In this document: piece after piece, positions 41,401 through 54,000 of the stretch
Layout of the letters: each line of letters starts with the position of its first letter
Numbering within the stretch: position 1 is the stretch's first letter
Translations under genes and position numbers: made by a program
Notes under the pieces: generated by a model
Databases searched by the model: none
What the model was told of the DNA's origin: nothing
Seen by the model: only the letters and a program-made list of their open reading frames with translations
Source of the DNA: Diadema setosum
Taxonomy: Eukaryota; Echinodermata; Echinoidea; Diadematoida; Diadematidae
Length of the DNA stretch: 64,000 nt
Reading direction: 5' to 3'
NCBI RefSeq assembly: GCF_964275005.1
Contig: NC_092700.1
Location: 18,605,015-18,669,014, forward strand

Positions 41401-44400
41401 CCTCTTTTAAAGCAAATTGTGCTTCTAACCAATATATCTGTCTTACTTGGAAATCAGAACTGTAGATTTATTGTCAGGAACATTTATGAAGAAAATATGT
41501 GCTTCTTTCTGTATGAGGCATCCCTTATATTGGTATTCTTCTAAAGCACTGCCTCTCAGCTGGTGAGCTGCGAAGTTCTCACAGGTGGTTGTGATGTAGA
41601 CCAAAAGTAGAATAAAGAACATTCATAGAATACACAAGTATTCAATCTAACTGAGCCTTGGAAAAAAAAAAAAACACATTTGCAGGAGCCAAAGTGGACC
41701 TTGGGTTAAAAAAGGATGAGAAGGGTGGTTCTAAAGTCAAAGGGCCACTGCAATACATGTACATGTACTTTTATACATCAGCATACTTCATGAACAGGTG
41801 TCCTTGGATTGGCAAACACTTATGCAAGGCTGAGTTGAGGAGAAGACCTTCCGTCGTCTTATCCCAGCGATGCTCGGATTGTGAAGAAATGCAATTCTCT
41901 CACACTCTCTATTTTCTGACAGAACAAAAGCTGTATCCACTGAAAAAGATGTGGCTCAAATATTAGCACTGTAATTTGATTCAATTTTTCAACAGCTGGG
42001 GTATTCAGCGGACAGGGCTCGGTGTCGGCCAGTGGTGGCAGTGGAGGAACCCACGGTGGAGGAGGAGGTGGTGGCCGTATTGCCTTCCATGTCGGTAACA
42101 GCACCTTCCACGGTACCAAACTTGCTACGGGTGGTGCCAGTGGGTACGAGACTGGTGGTGCTGGCACCGTCATGCACCACGACAAAAATGCCGACAGTTG
42201 GGCCCTGACTGTGGACAATGGGCACGCCTCTCCAGGCCCACTCCAGGAAACCACGGATTATGACATCACGACAAGCGAGGAGAGCTGCCGGACTTGGCTC
42301 CTGCCGTCTTACGGAGAGCAGCCGTTTGTCTTCGACGAGCTCGATCTCCGAGGTGGTGCCCACTTAGCCATTGCTGGAGGGGACTCCCCGGACCAGAATA
42401 CTACTGTCTCAGTAGGCAGAAGCTCTGGAGACTATAGCGCTGTGTTTCATGTTGGCCCGCATCAGGTGTGTATAGTATTCAGAAGATAGGCTACTTTTGT
42501 GCTGCAGATAACCTTATGAAATGGAGGACACATATAATGCCCGACACTGAGTGCACAGTCTTTATACCATTGTGATGTAATTCTGTGTTTAAGTGCCTGC
42601 ATGAAAAGGAAGAAGAAAAGAATGGTGGGGGTCATTTTTTTTTTCATATGATGTGTGAGAGAGAGAGTGAGGGTCTGGAAATACAGACAAACAGACAGAC
42701 AGACAGAGCAAGTGGGCATAGAAAGAGAGAGGGAGATATGTGTGTAAACATACCAGTTTCTTTCTGGTCTCTGTTTATTTTTTATTTTTTGGATCTGTTT
42801 AATGGTGCCTTTTAGTCGGACTTATAAATATGATTACAGCCAGGACCATAGATCTTGAACAGACAAGATTTTGCATGTAAATCCATTGGTAATAGAATAC
42901 ATATGTCACTCCATATTCAGTCTTCAGGACCTTGCAACCTGTTGGATGAAATCGATGAATATAGAATGTTACTTGTACATTGTACTACAATACTTAGATG
43001 CAAAGCAAACATTGCATGAATGCAAGAAAAAGATGGAATGTTAATCTCTCTTCTCAAGGATCTTCACATTGACCTCCCACCTTCTCATCCCCGCGCGTCT
43101 TGGGACGTCGTCGTCTACCACCATGGCGACCTGCACCTGCCCGCTGACATCGAGATACATGATGTGACCTTTGAACTGGACGGTCAGCTGCATGGAGTGA
43201 GGAATATCACTGTGGGTCAAGGGGGTGTGGTCAACATCCGGTGGGTCATCTTGCCATTTCATCGGTAGTTTTTATGTGTATTACATTGTCAAAGCAAAAT
43301 TTGAATTTCTATCGGCTCTTGTTATACTACTTATGCAAAGGCATTAGCTACAAGACTTTGTGCTTGAGTTGGAGAGCTAGGAAGGATTTGATTTTGATAT
43401 ATTCATTTAGTTGAATTCATTACCTTGGCTGAGGAGGTTATGTTTTTGCCGGCATTTGTTTATTTGTTTGTCTGTATGCAAAATAACTCAAAAAGTTGTG
43501 AAAAGATTTGGTTGAAACTTGCAGGAAAGGTTATAATAATCCAAGGAACAGATGATTGAATTTTGGAAGTGATCTGTGAATTTGTAAAGACACGCATACA
43601 TGCAGGCCTACTTTACTGTAGTCCCACCCATAGAGTCTATTACTGAATTTATAGACCACACTAGTCTCCAAAGCGCAGATCTTTGAGTTATTATTCGATA
43701 TTTCTTCATATTTGTAAGCATTATACCCATTGGAAAGTTTACATAATGAAGATTTCAAAATTGATAGCTGTTTTTCTGTATAAAGGCTATATGGGTATTT
43801 TTCATTAGTGGTTTTTTTTTCTTTTTTTTTAAAATAAGGGATGGGATTATTCATAAATATGTAATAATCATACGAAAATACTGAAATCATATAACGTCAC
43901 ATAATTCATGACATGACATTGATTTACATCTTATGTGAATGGCCATTTCTTTCTTTTTCAATTGACATGTAGTTTTCTATAGTTTTTTTTTTTTTTTTTG
44001 ATAAATGTCAGTGACATCATTTTGAATTTGAGACAGCACAGTTTAATGAATGTGGGGGGGGGGGGGGTAATTGCCCTGGGTGCTGGGGGTAATTGCCAGG
44101 ATACGCTGAAACAAGGCATCCATTTAAAGGTAGGGAATCCCATTTGCATGCCTTAAATGAAGAGTTGTATAAATACAGTGGTATGTTGAAGAGAGTATCA
44201 TTTTAGAAACTCCCATAAAGTATTGAAAGTGGAAGGTAATTTACATTTAGTACATTTTTATTGACCGTTAGATTTTGAATTGAATTTTTTCGGGGCTCAC
44301 CATAAATTCCAGTACATTACTAGGCTACCTTTGCAGACCCATGCACTGCATGTGTGTCCATCATGTATATTTTGTGAAGAAAGTTCATCCAAACTTACAA

Positions 44401-47400
44401 ACATTTCTATATACATTCTTGCCACACACTCTATATGTTATGACATCAGCTCTTATACTTTTAGATTTGTGTTTATAGATAAAAGATACAGAAGACTGCA
44501 ACAAAAAGGCTTAAGTGTGGCTGACACACAGAACTACTGAGTAGTTAAGTTTTGTGCATTATTCAAATTGTAGATAAATGTGACTTCCAAATTTCTCAGC
44601 AGTGGCCTAAACAAGTCCCCTGAGGTTCATATTTAATGTTTTGCTGCATTTTGGAAGGTCTGTAAAAGGTTTCCCCTACCTTTAAAGCAACTCATTCATT
44701 GTCAGTTGAGGATTTATACCACAAGCAATTTTGACATTCTTTTTTTTTTCTGTATGTTTCCTTGGTTTGTTGAAGGCCTTACACCAATGGCTCGACAGAT
44801 GTTGTTCGTAATCTAGCATTTGACACCATCATCATTCGTGGGGGAGGCAGGATGGTGGTGGAGGGGGGAGAGGAAGGCATTTCTCTCGACGGTAATCGCT
44901 TCGTCGTCCAAAGCGGTGGCATCTTGCAAGCAGACCACCTGACCATCACGGCAGCTGAGGTCACTGTGGAAGAACTGGGTGTGATCGATCTGAGTCACAT
45001 GGTGGGTTCAGTGTACTCAAAGGACAGTATGCAAATTTTCTTTGCCTCGAGAGTTTCTGGTTCAAACTCTAGGCAGAGGTGACTCCAAAATAGTACTATC
45101 TATTATGGGGTGCAGCCCCTATTAGAGTGAATAGTACTTTTAGAGGCACCGAGGCCTATGGTTTTGACTAGAAACTCAAAATAGGCAGTGTATATTTGTT
45201 TTGCACTGTATGTTTTTGATAAAAAAATTATAGCAAAAGAAGGGGAAAATATGATGCCAGACGTTGTGTGGTGGATGTGATGTTGTGTAGGGAGCCTTAT
45301 ACACTGACTGTACGAAGCAGTGCATGATGTCAGAATTGCTTTGTGATGTCACAATTGCTTTGTTAGAAGAATTGTTACATTTCACACAGTGGCGGTGCAA
45401 AGCAGTGTGCAATGTCAGAATTGCTTTGTGATGTCACAATTCTTTTGTTAGAAATTGTTGCACTTTACAAAGTGATGGTTCAAAGCAGTGTGCGATGTCA
45501 GAATGGCTTTGTGACATCATTTCACAAATAGCCTATGCTGTTTGGAAAATGACATCATAGAAAGTCACATCATTTTGCAAATATGGTGCACCATGGAGTG
45601 TCAAACATGTCGACATTCTGACATTTAGGGAGAAAGATTTGCGGTGACACCATGTGTATGTAGTCCTTAACCGGATTGTTGTTCGGCAGAAGAGCCTGGA
45701 AAGAGGAGAATTGAAGAGGGAAGCGACATATGGGGGTTGTAAGGAGGGCAAAAAGTGAAGAGTGGGGGACAGTAATGGGCTAGAAGTTGACGTTGCACTA
45801 GTGGAGACAGTAGAGATGGTCAGACATTGATAGCTGAAAATATCTGTAATCACATGAAGCTCATTCAAGTGATCGCTAGAGGATTTTTTTTTTTTTTTTA
45901 ATTCCAAAATATACCTAAACTGGATGTCACAGTGACAGACATTGTTGGCATCTACTATTGATGATAATCATATTCTTAAAATGTCATTGTTGCTTCCACT
46001 TCTATTTTGGGGCTATCCTTCTACACATGTACATTCATCTTTCATTACCACATCTAGGTAGCTCCTCATGCCTATCTCTATGGAAACAAGCCCTCGTCCT
46101 CAACTGAGAACCTTTGATATGATATGATCCCAGCATCTCTCAAAATACATCACATTGCAGAATCGTGAGGATAAAGTATGCCTGTGAATTTGATTCTGAC
46201 TCGTTTCACATTTATCTGTACTCTTCTCCTTTAGTGGAACATTTTAATGTCTTTCCTTTGAGGAGTATGTTTGTGCCTGTGGATGTGTACACTGTATGTG
46301 TACATGTATTTGTTAGCAAAATATTGTAAGTGATAGAAAATGATAGAATGATGATGTATTCAGAGTAATCATATAAATTTTCAAACTGTCTGCAATTTGA
46401 TACATACACGTACAGGAATGTGAATTTAAAATTCAAAAATTTAAATTGGACAGCGGTCACAGGCATATCAAACTCCCCAAACGCTGGTGGAAACATACCT
46501 GTAGCCAACCATGGCAATGCCTACTACATGCTATTACATAGGAATTTTGCTCGTCATTTGTTTGTTCCCATTTTCAGTCAGTGATTGCTGGTAGTGGGCG
46601 TGGCATCAGAAGTTCTGGCGCAGGCCATGGTGGTTCCGGAGGAAGCACTGATGGCTATCTAGGGGGCGCGGCCTATGGTGATATGCTCCGCCCATCCCAC
46701 TTCGGCAGCATTGGTGGCAGCGAGGATGTAAGAGGAGGGGGTATTCTGCACATCGTGGCCTCAAACAGAATCACAATTGATGGTGGGTGTGGTCGCCTCA
46801 AGTACACTGTCCAAGACTGATTCGTTTCCTATAGTTTGCTCACGTTGACAATTGACAATCTTGTCTGAACATAAAGTGCTCAATCTTTGCTGGATCTGAA
46901 AGGTCTTCTGTAAAACAACAAATGTTTGTGTGCATTTTAATTTCACGAATTTTGCAAGCGCCAACATTTGCGAAATTAAAATGCACACAAAAGTTCTTTC
47001 CTACACAATGTGCATTGGATGGCAGTCGTGGCAATTTGTGAAAAATTTGATGCTGCGAGAAAGGCCAGCAGCTCCAATATGGAAATTTTCATGCCGCGAA
47101 TATTTGTGACCCTGCACCTCAAAACAAACAAAAAGTCGCCAGACATGAATTTTTAGTTAAGACCATATTCTGAAAGAGCAGACTTTAAGCTTTAAAATGA
47201 TGTATAACTCAAATCAAATGGACTCTCCTAACCCATCTAAATATTGGAAAGAAAGCACAAACTCAGGAAAAGTGTGAACTGAGAAAAGAGGCTCTGAAGT
47301 ACAGTGTCTATTCAAGCGCTTAATCTTTACCAAACCGTGCTGGCTGTGCGATGAATGGGACAAAAAACAGGAAGTAAACCACCAGAGTAACAACAATGAA

Positions 47401-48009
47401 GAGATTATCAGATTGAACTGAAATTAAGCATGCCTCATAAACACATTCTGTCCATAATTAATACTAACTTTCAAAGCAGTAGCACTATCCTTTCAAAAGT
47501 TATTAGAGTTGAAAGTGAAGAGTGTGGACAAGGTTTTTCAGAAACGAAAAAGGGATTCTAAAGACACACTTAATCACACTATTCTTCCAAAAATGTTCGA
47601 GATAAACTGATAAAAAACACACTTTCCTGCCCGTTTTATGATACCAAATTTTAGCATAATGTAAAAGAAGACCCACTCTTTCAGAAAATATGAAAAAGTC
47701 AGGTTCGGCTAGGTTGACCCATTTCACTTATTTTCAGTCCTCACGCAAAATCAGTGTGTGCGACTGTATGTTCGTTTAGAGGTGCACGGTCACATATCGT
47801 GTTTTACAGTATACACTATGTCTGTGGTTTTTTGTTATATTAGCCAGATAAAGTGGATGATTATTTTTTATGACTTCCTGAGCTGTCTTAGAGTAGTTTT
47901 ACATGACAGAGAGCCATCGCACAAAGAGAGTGTGTGTATCAAATATTCTGAACAGAAGATGGAAGAAGACATAACCTATTTTGGTAGCAATGTTTGTAGC
48001 AAGTACACA

Positions 48010-48054
<45 letters not shown>

Positions 48055-51000
48055 GCACACACATTATGTTAATGTATCATGTAAATATTCTATTCTTGGC
48101 TGTAAATTTGTACTTTTTACACAATTTAGTGTGTTTTGTGTAATTTTACAATTTTTATTTATTTATTTATTTTTTTTTTTTTAAGAAAAATTTGTGACTT
48201 GCTGTTGGGTCCACATGTGTAGGATCCATTGAGTGTGATGGCGCTCCAGGTCTACATCATACTGGGCACCCAACATGGCCCAGCCGTGCTGGGGGAGCAA
48301 GCGGAGGGAGCATCCTCCTGGAGACGATGGTGCTTGCAGGCTCTGGTAGTATCCATGCAAACGGAGGAAGAGGTACTTTGGGACAGTTTTGATGGAGATT
48401 GAGACGTAATGTCAGAGTCCTTTCTTAAAGAGAAGCAGAGAGATAGGAATGTTGAATATATTTCTACTGATGGATTGACCTTATACTACACATAAAGACA
48501 GACAGGCGGAAGTACAAAGAGACAGACGTAGATATTTGGACAAGTGCATCGGAAATGGTTAAGAGATTTGAGGGATCATTTAAATTTACCTCATTTAGAA
48601 AATAACAATAAATAAAAAACATGTCATGGAAAAGAAGATAAACATCTGAGACAAAGTCTGCAGCTTATACAATGTAATGAATCCATGTGAGCTGACTATT
48701 TTCTGTTTCATAGACCTGGGCCCTGTTGCATAAAGCCTTAACCAGAGTTTTTTTTTTCATGGTTAAATCCAGAAACTCTGGTTAAGAATTTTTAACCAGA
48801 GTTTTTCTATTGCATAAAGCTTAACCATAGTTTTTTCTCAGGTTAATGTTCAAGAAACTCAGGTTATTTAACCTTAGCTGTCTGACCAAAGGTTAAATCT
48901 AAATTTCTCTGGTTAGCCCAACTAATAGCACTCTATCTTATAGCAGACTCGGAGCTACCAAGGCTGCCATTCTGGAAACAATTTAGATCTAGCTGGGAAG
49001 ATTTTGGTGCAGGAGTCGGAAACGCAGTACAACAGCTAGTAGACTCTACTAGATCTAGGTCCTAGGCCTAACAGTTAGATCTAGTTCTCTAATTATAAAT
49101 TAGTTCTATCTATAGTATCACCTTTATCAATGTAGGCCTACTATCGATCTAACGTTAGATCCAGCTAGGTTCTTACTTCCTAGTCAAGACTAGAGCTTCT
49201 AGGCCTACTTCAAAGTTCTAGCTAGAATCGAATAGACACTCATAGTTTTAGACGTAGACCTAGTATACTAGAACTAAATATAACGTTAGACTCTAGAACA
49301 ATCTAGTTCTAAATTCTAGAAGGCCTGACTTTAGAGCCCTAGATACGTGAATGAAGGTAGCACCAAAGAGGTAGATTCAATAGTATTAACATTATTAGAG
49401 GTAGACCTAGGCCTACTGCAAGTAGCTGTAACGTAAACCGTTGGGTACAAACTGCGACCAGCCCGAACGAAGCTAACGTTATCTGTGTGAAGGAGCGCCC
49501 TGGGGTTAGATGTAGCCGTAACAGTTGAGTTAGATCTACATACAGGTACTTACTGTGCCTGTAGATGTGTAGGGTGTTTGCACTTTCGTATCCGTGTCGA
49601 TAGCTCAGCTTCCATAATGTCGTATTGCACCAGAATCACAGATAAATCCCTATAACTCATAACTTATTTCCGAAAACAGATTGGCTGTCGGGAAGCTTGT
49701 AGCAGGCTCGCTAGCAGACATACCGCTACCCGTATGTACTAACTGTTACATGTTTGTGTGGCTGCGACAGCATGCAGCGCGATACTGTATACAGTACATT
49801 GTACATTTAGACAACGCGTAGCGGTGATCGCTAGCTGCGCGCGGAGCGTAAAACTGAGAAAATCACTAGCACTTTCGCATTTTATCCTCGTCCAAGTTTA
49901 TTTGAATAAAAGAAAGCCGAAATACCGTAACCTTAGTTTTTTTAACCAGAGAAATTGACTAACCATGAAACTCAGGTAGGCACCCACCTCTAACCCGAGT
50001 TTTTCTCAGGTTATTTATGCAACAGGGCCCTGGCGGCCTATATGAAAGCCACAGTGCAAAGGATCCTAACCTGACACCTCTGATGCATGTTTGTTCCTCA
50101 TATATTATATAATACAGTATGCACATGCGCGGTTTTAGAAGAGATGGGTTAAAATTGTAGATAAACGTTTCAGATATTATTACCATTGGACTTATGGTTC
50201 ATGACTGCAATTTACTTCCAAAGTGTTTCTGGATGCTTTATCACTCCCATTTTGTGAATTTACAATTTTAGACTTAACTCCATTTAGACTTTCAATCTTA
50301 GTTGAGGTGAATATTTTCTACCTATGCTATTCCTGAGTGCAACAGTGATAATACTTATTTTCAACAGACTGACCAACGTTTATCATGGAGCATGTAGGTG
50401 GCATTTTATTTCAGTGGTTAATCACAGGATAAAGGATAATCTATTCACCTACCAAATGTCAAATTTTCTTTATTCAGGCTATGGCACAGAGGGAAGTGGA
50501 GGAGGGGGAGGACGTATTGCAGTCTACTACTGGGAAAATTTCTTCATTGGACAGATGGCCACCTATGGGGGGCCCTCAAGTTCCGAGGAGCCCGGGGCCG
50601 CAGGCACCGTTTACACGTATCGCGAGTCCACCGAGGCGTCACAGAGAATTGGCAGTCTTCTCGTCGACAACAATGGACAGAATGTCAGAGACGTAAGACT
50701 GGTTGTTTTTGTCTTCAGTCTTTCATCTGTCAATTAATTCTTTGTTGTTAATGCCGGAAGTATATCATTTTTGACATTGTGTTTTGTCCTGTTCTTTGAG
50801 TAGCATGCAGGCCTATTCTTCTTCAGTTTGAAGCATTGCTGTAGACTTGTGCATTGCATTTATTTCTGTGCAAGCATTTGACAGTGAGATACATTTCCCA
50901 TGGATTAGCCACTATTGATCAGGTTTTTTCACTTACAATTTCTACACTCATGTCATATCATAACTTGATCCCTCGTTCATATGTATAAGTAGCCATAACT

Positions 51001-54000
51001 TATTGTGTCCAATTATGATTGTGCACCATTTGTGGAGATTCAGATCACTAGCATGAATGACAAAGTTGTAGGTATTGTCAAACTGACTCCATCCTTTTGC
51101 AGATAACATGTTCCTTTATTTTATCAAACAGACTGTCGTAGACGACTACGCAAATGCAGAGAGATTGGGCGCGAAGACCTGGGTACCTGTGGTACCAAAT
51201 GCCCTGGACTTCTCTTTGGAAGAACTGACACTCTGTGGATCTGCCCACCTTGCCTTTGAGATGACTGACAGCCAAGGATTGACATTGGAGGTTCGGAACC
51301 TCATCGGATCGGACGTTCACAAGTCTGACACATTTGGAACCCTCCACATTGGGCCAAACCAGTTCGTGCGCCTGTTCCAGACGCCGACGTACCTGCCCCT
51401 GAATCTACGGCTGTACAGCGGCGGTACCCTTGTACTCCCAGACGTCGTCACCTTCCAATCCAGTCACAGCACACTCGATGGGGCTGTAGGGGGTGCCTCG
51501 ACTGCCACGGTCATTGATGCGCAGTTATCATTGGGACGAGGCGCAACGTCACTGCCCGATGTCACGCCCAACACGGTCAAGTTTGAGGTGTTGAACGTCA
51601 AGCACGGTAGCGTCGTGTCAGTTTCCGACGATTATGATCTTTTCATTCTCGAGGCAAAAGAGATCAACATATCTCCTGGAGGCCAGCTGGTTGGACGCTC
51701 CCTGTCTATTGTAGCAGATAGCATCGTAGTTGAAGAAACCGGCATTCTGTCGGTAGACTACGGGGGACCTGATTCCGTTACCAGTGTTTCAGGTATCATT
51801 GAATGGGACCCTACTGCATTCATAAGAAACACTTTATATACGTGATGTTTCAACCACTGTCTCATCCTTTTAGTGTACCTGATCCAAAGCCTCTGAGAGT
51901 TTGATGTTTATTAACTAAAGTCTACTCATCTGTGTTTATCGTGCAATTGTTTCATTATAGCACCTACAGTTTTTGTACATTTAGTAGCAATCATTTTCGT
52001 CTTCCTAAAAAAAAAGAAATGTTGATGTTAACCAATTTCAGTAGTTGTTAATCATGGTGGAGAGGAATTTGAGAGGGACCATGGTCAAGGAATGGGACCA
52101 ATGTGACTATAACCTAACATATTGGTAAAGAAAAGGAAAGAAATTGTCGGTATTAAAGCACATAGCCAAGAATAAGCATAATCATAAATCACTTGCATGA
52201 AAGGTTGTCTGTTTGCTCTCCTTCCTCGATTAGAGTTTAATCCTGGTGTTGGAGGAAGCCTCGGAGGAGAAGGAGGATACGGGGTGGAAACCAACGTGGA
52301 ATCAAGTTTGTTGGACTACAGAAGGACAAGCTTCTCCTCACCGACACTGCCCGGTGAAGCAGGCCACTGCAGAGCCACTATAAACGACCAAGATTCCTGC
52401 ATTAGTGGACTATCGCCCTCGGGTGGTGGAACGCTGCAAATTAGGGCATCCAACATCATCAACCATGGAACAATAAGTGCGAAGTTAGTGGGCCACTATC
52501 ATACTGAAATATCAGTATCTAGCGAATATAAATATAAGAAGTATCAAATTAATGTATGTAGCAATATGCTGATATATAATATCAGTATACAATACAGCAA
52601 ACAAGACCACACCCATACTGAAAAACAATCAGGTTGTCAAGCAACCATTGTTTACATCTGTCACTGGTTGGATGGTCACAAACACAGATCATTTGCAAAT
52701 ATGAGAATATACGTCGTACACTCTACACCCTTATTTGAACACTTGAAATATTCTGTTTGGAAACAACTTGAGTGGAAAATCAGAACTTAGTCAAATAGGA
52801 TACAAGTTTCTGTGTTAACCAAAAGTTGTTACCAATGATAAATTTGAATAAGATTCAGGGTCCAGTCTGAAAACCCAATCCCCAAATAAAGTAAAGTTGT
52901 GATTCTTGTTGATATATTTTGCACACCGAGTGCCTAATCATTCCAATATTTTATTTGTTTCACAGAGGAGCAAGTGCTACTATGCCGTATATCCATTTAC
53001 ATTCGGGTGGAGGATCTGGGGGTAGTATCTTTCTTGTTGCCACTTACATCTATTCCACAGGTAAGGCACAGCATTCTGTGAGGAAAGATATGGCACCATG
53101 TCAGTTGTGTCTTGATCAACCAAAAATAACCTGAGGGACTGATGCAATCTGATTTTGTGACGGACATTCTCTCTCACAATTTTTGAACAACCCTATTGCT
53201 TTCAAATTAAACTTCCTTTTCAGCATCAGATTATTAGTGTGTCCATGGGCATAACAATATATCCACTCTAAATGGACAAAAATGTACCAATTACAAAACA
53301 AGGTTAATTGGCTGAAACAATAGAAAAAATATCAGTATTCAAAAAGTTGCATATCTTATTCTCTGTAAATTTTCAAGTCTAAGAATGTTTCTCATTTCAA
53401 TATGATGCATATCAATATTATGATTTGAACTGACAAATCAAGTTTAAATCTTTTGCTGTATGTCCCACATGCTTGGTTCCATTTGAACCTCAAAGCTGAT
53501 TTTGTCAAGACTGTGATTGTTGTGTGGTTGCTCTGGTCGTCTTTCAAAATTTTCTGTGGCACGCATTTTAAATAATGTTGAGGAAAAAACAACATGTCAT
53601 GTTCAATTCGAGGAAAAGATTATGGCAAATTTAGCTCTGCCACGTTTAGACTACATCTAATATGTTTGAGAGCTGTATCAGACTTTGGTGTTAATATTCA
53701 AGTGACATGATATTCTTGACCATTCTCTGTGTCCCAGGTGTCATTGATGCTAGTGGAGGAGACGGTTACCAGAATGGATCCACGTACACCGGTGGTGGAG
53801 GGAGTGGTGGCATGATCACTATTTTCTATGCAGACGGTACTGTGGAGAACACCCCGGTGTCATGTGGAGGGTTCGGACACCAGTCTGGTGGAGCTGGTAT
53901 TACTCTGCTGAGGAGGGAGGAGATCGGAAGTCTGGTCTATAATGTAGGTCTTGAATTGAATTGAATTGAATTGAATTGAATTGAATTGAATTGAATTGAT

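Noticed and set aside
47981..48184. His/Thr-repeat frame
   Set aside because: Comes from the CA microsatellite.
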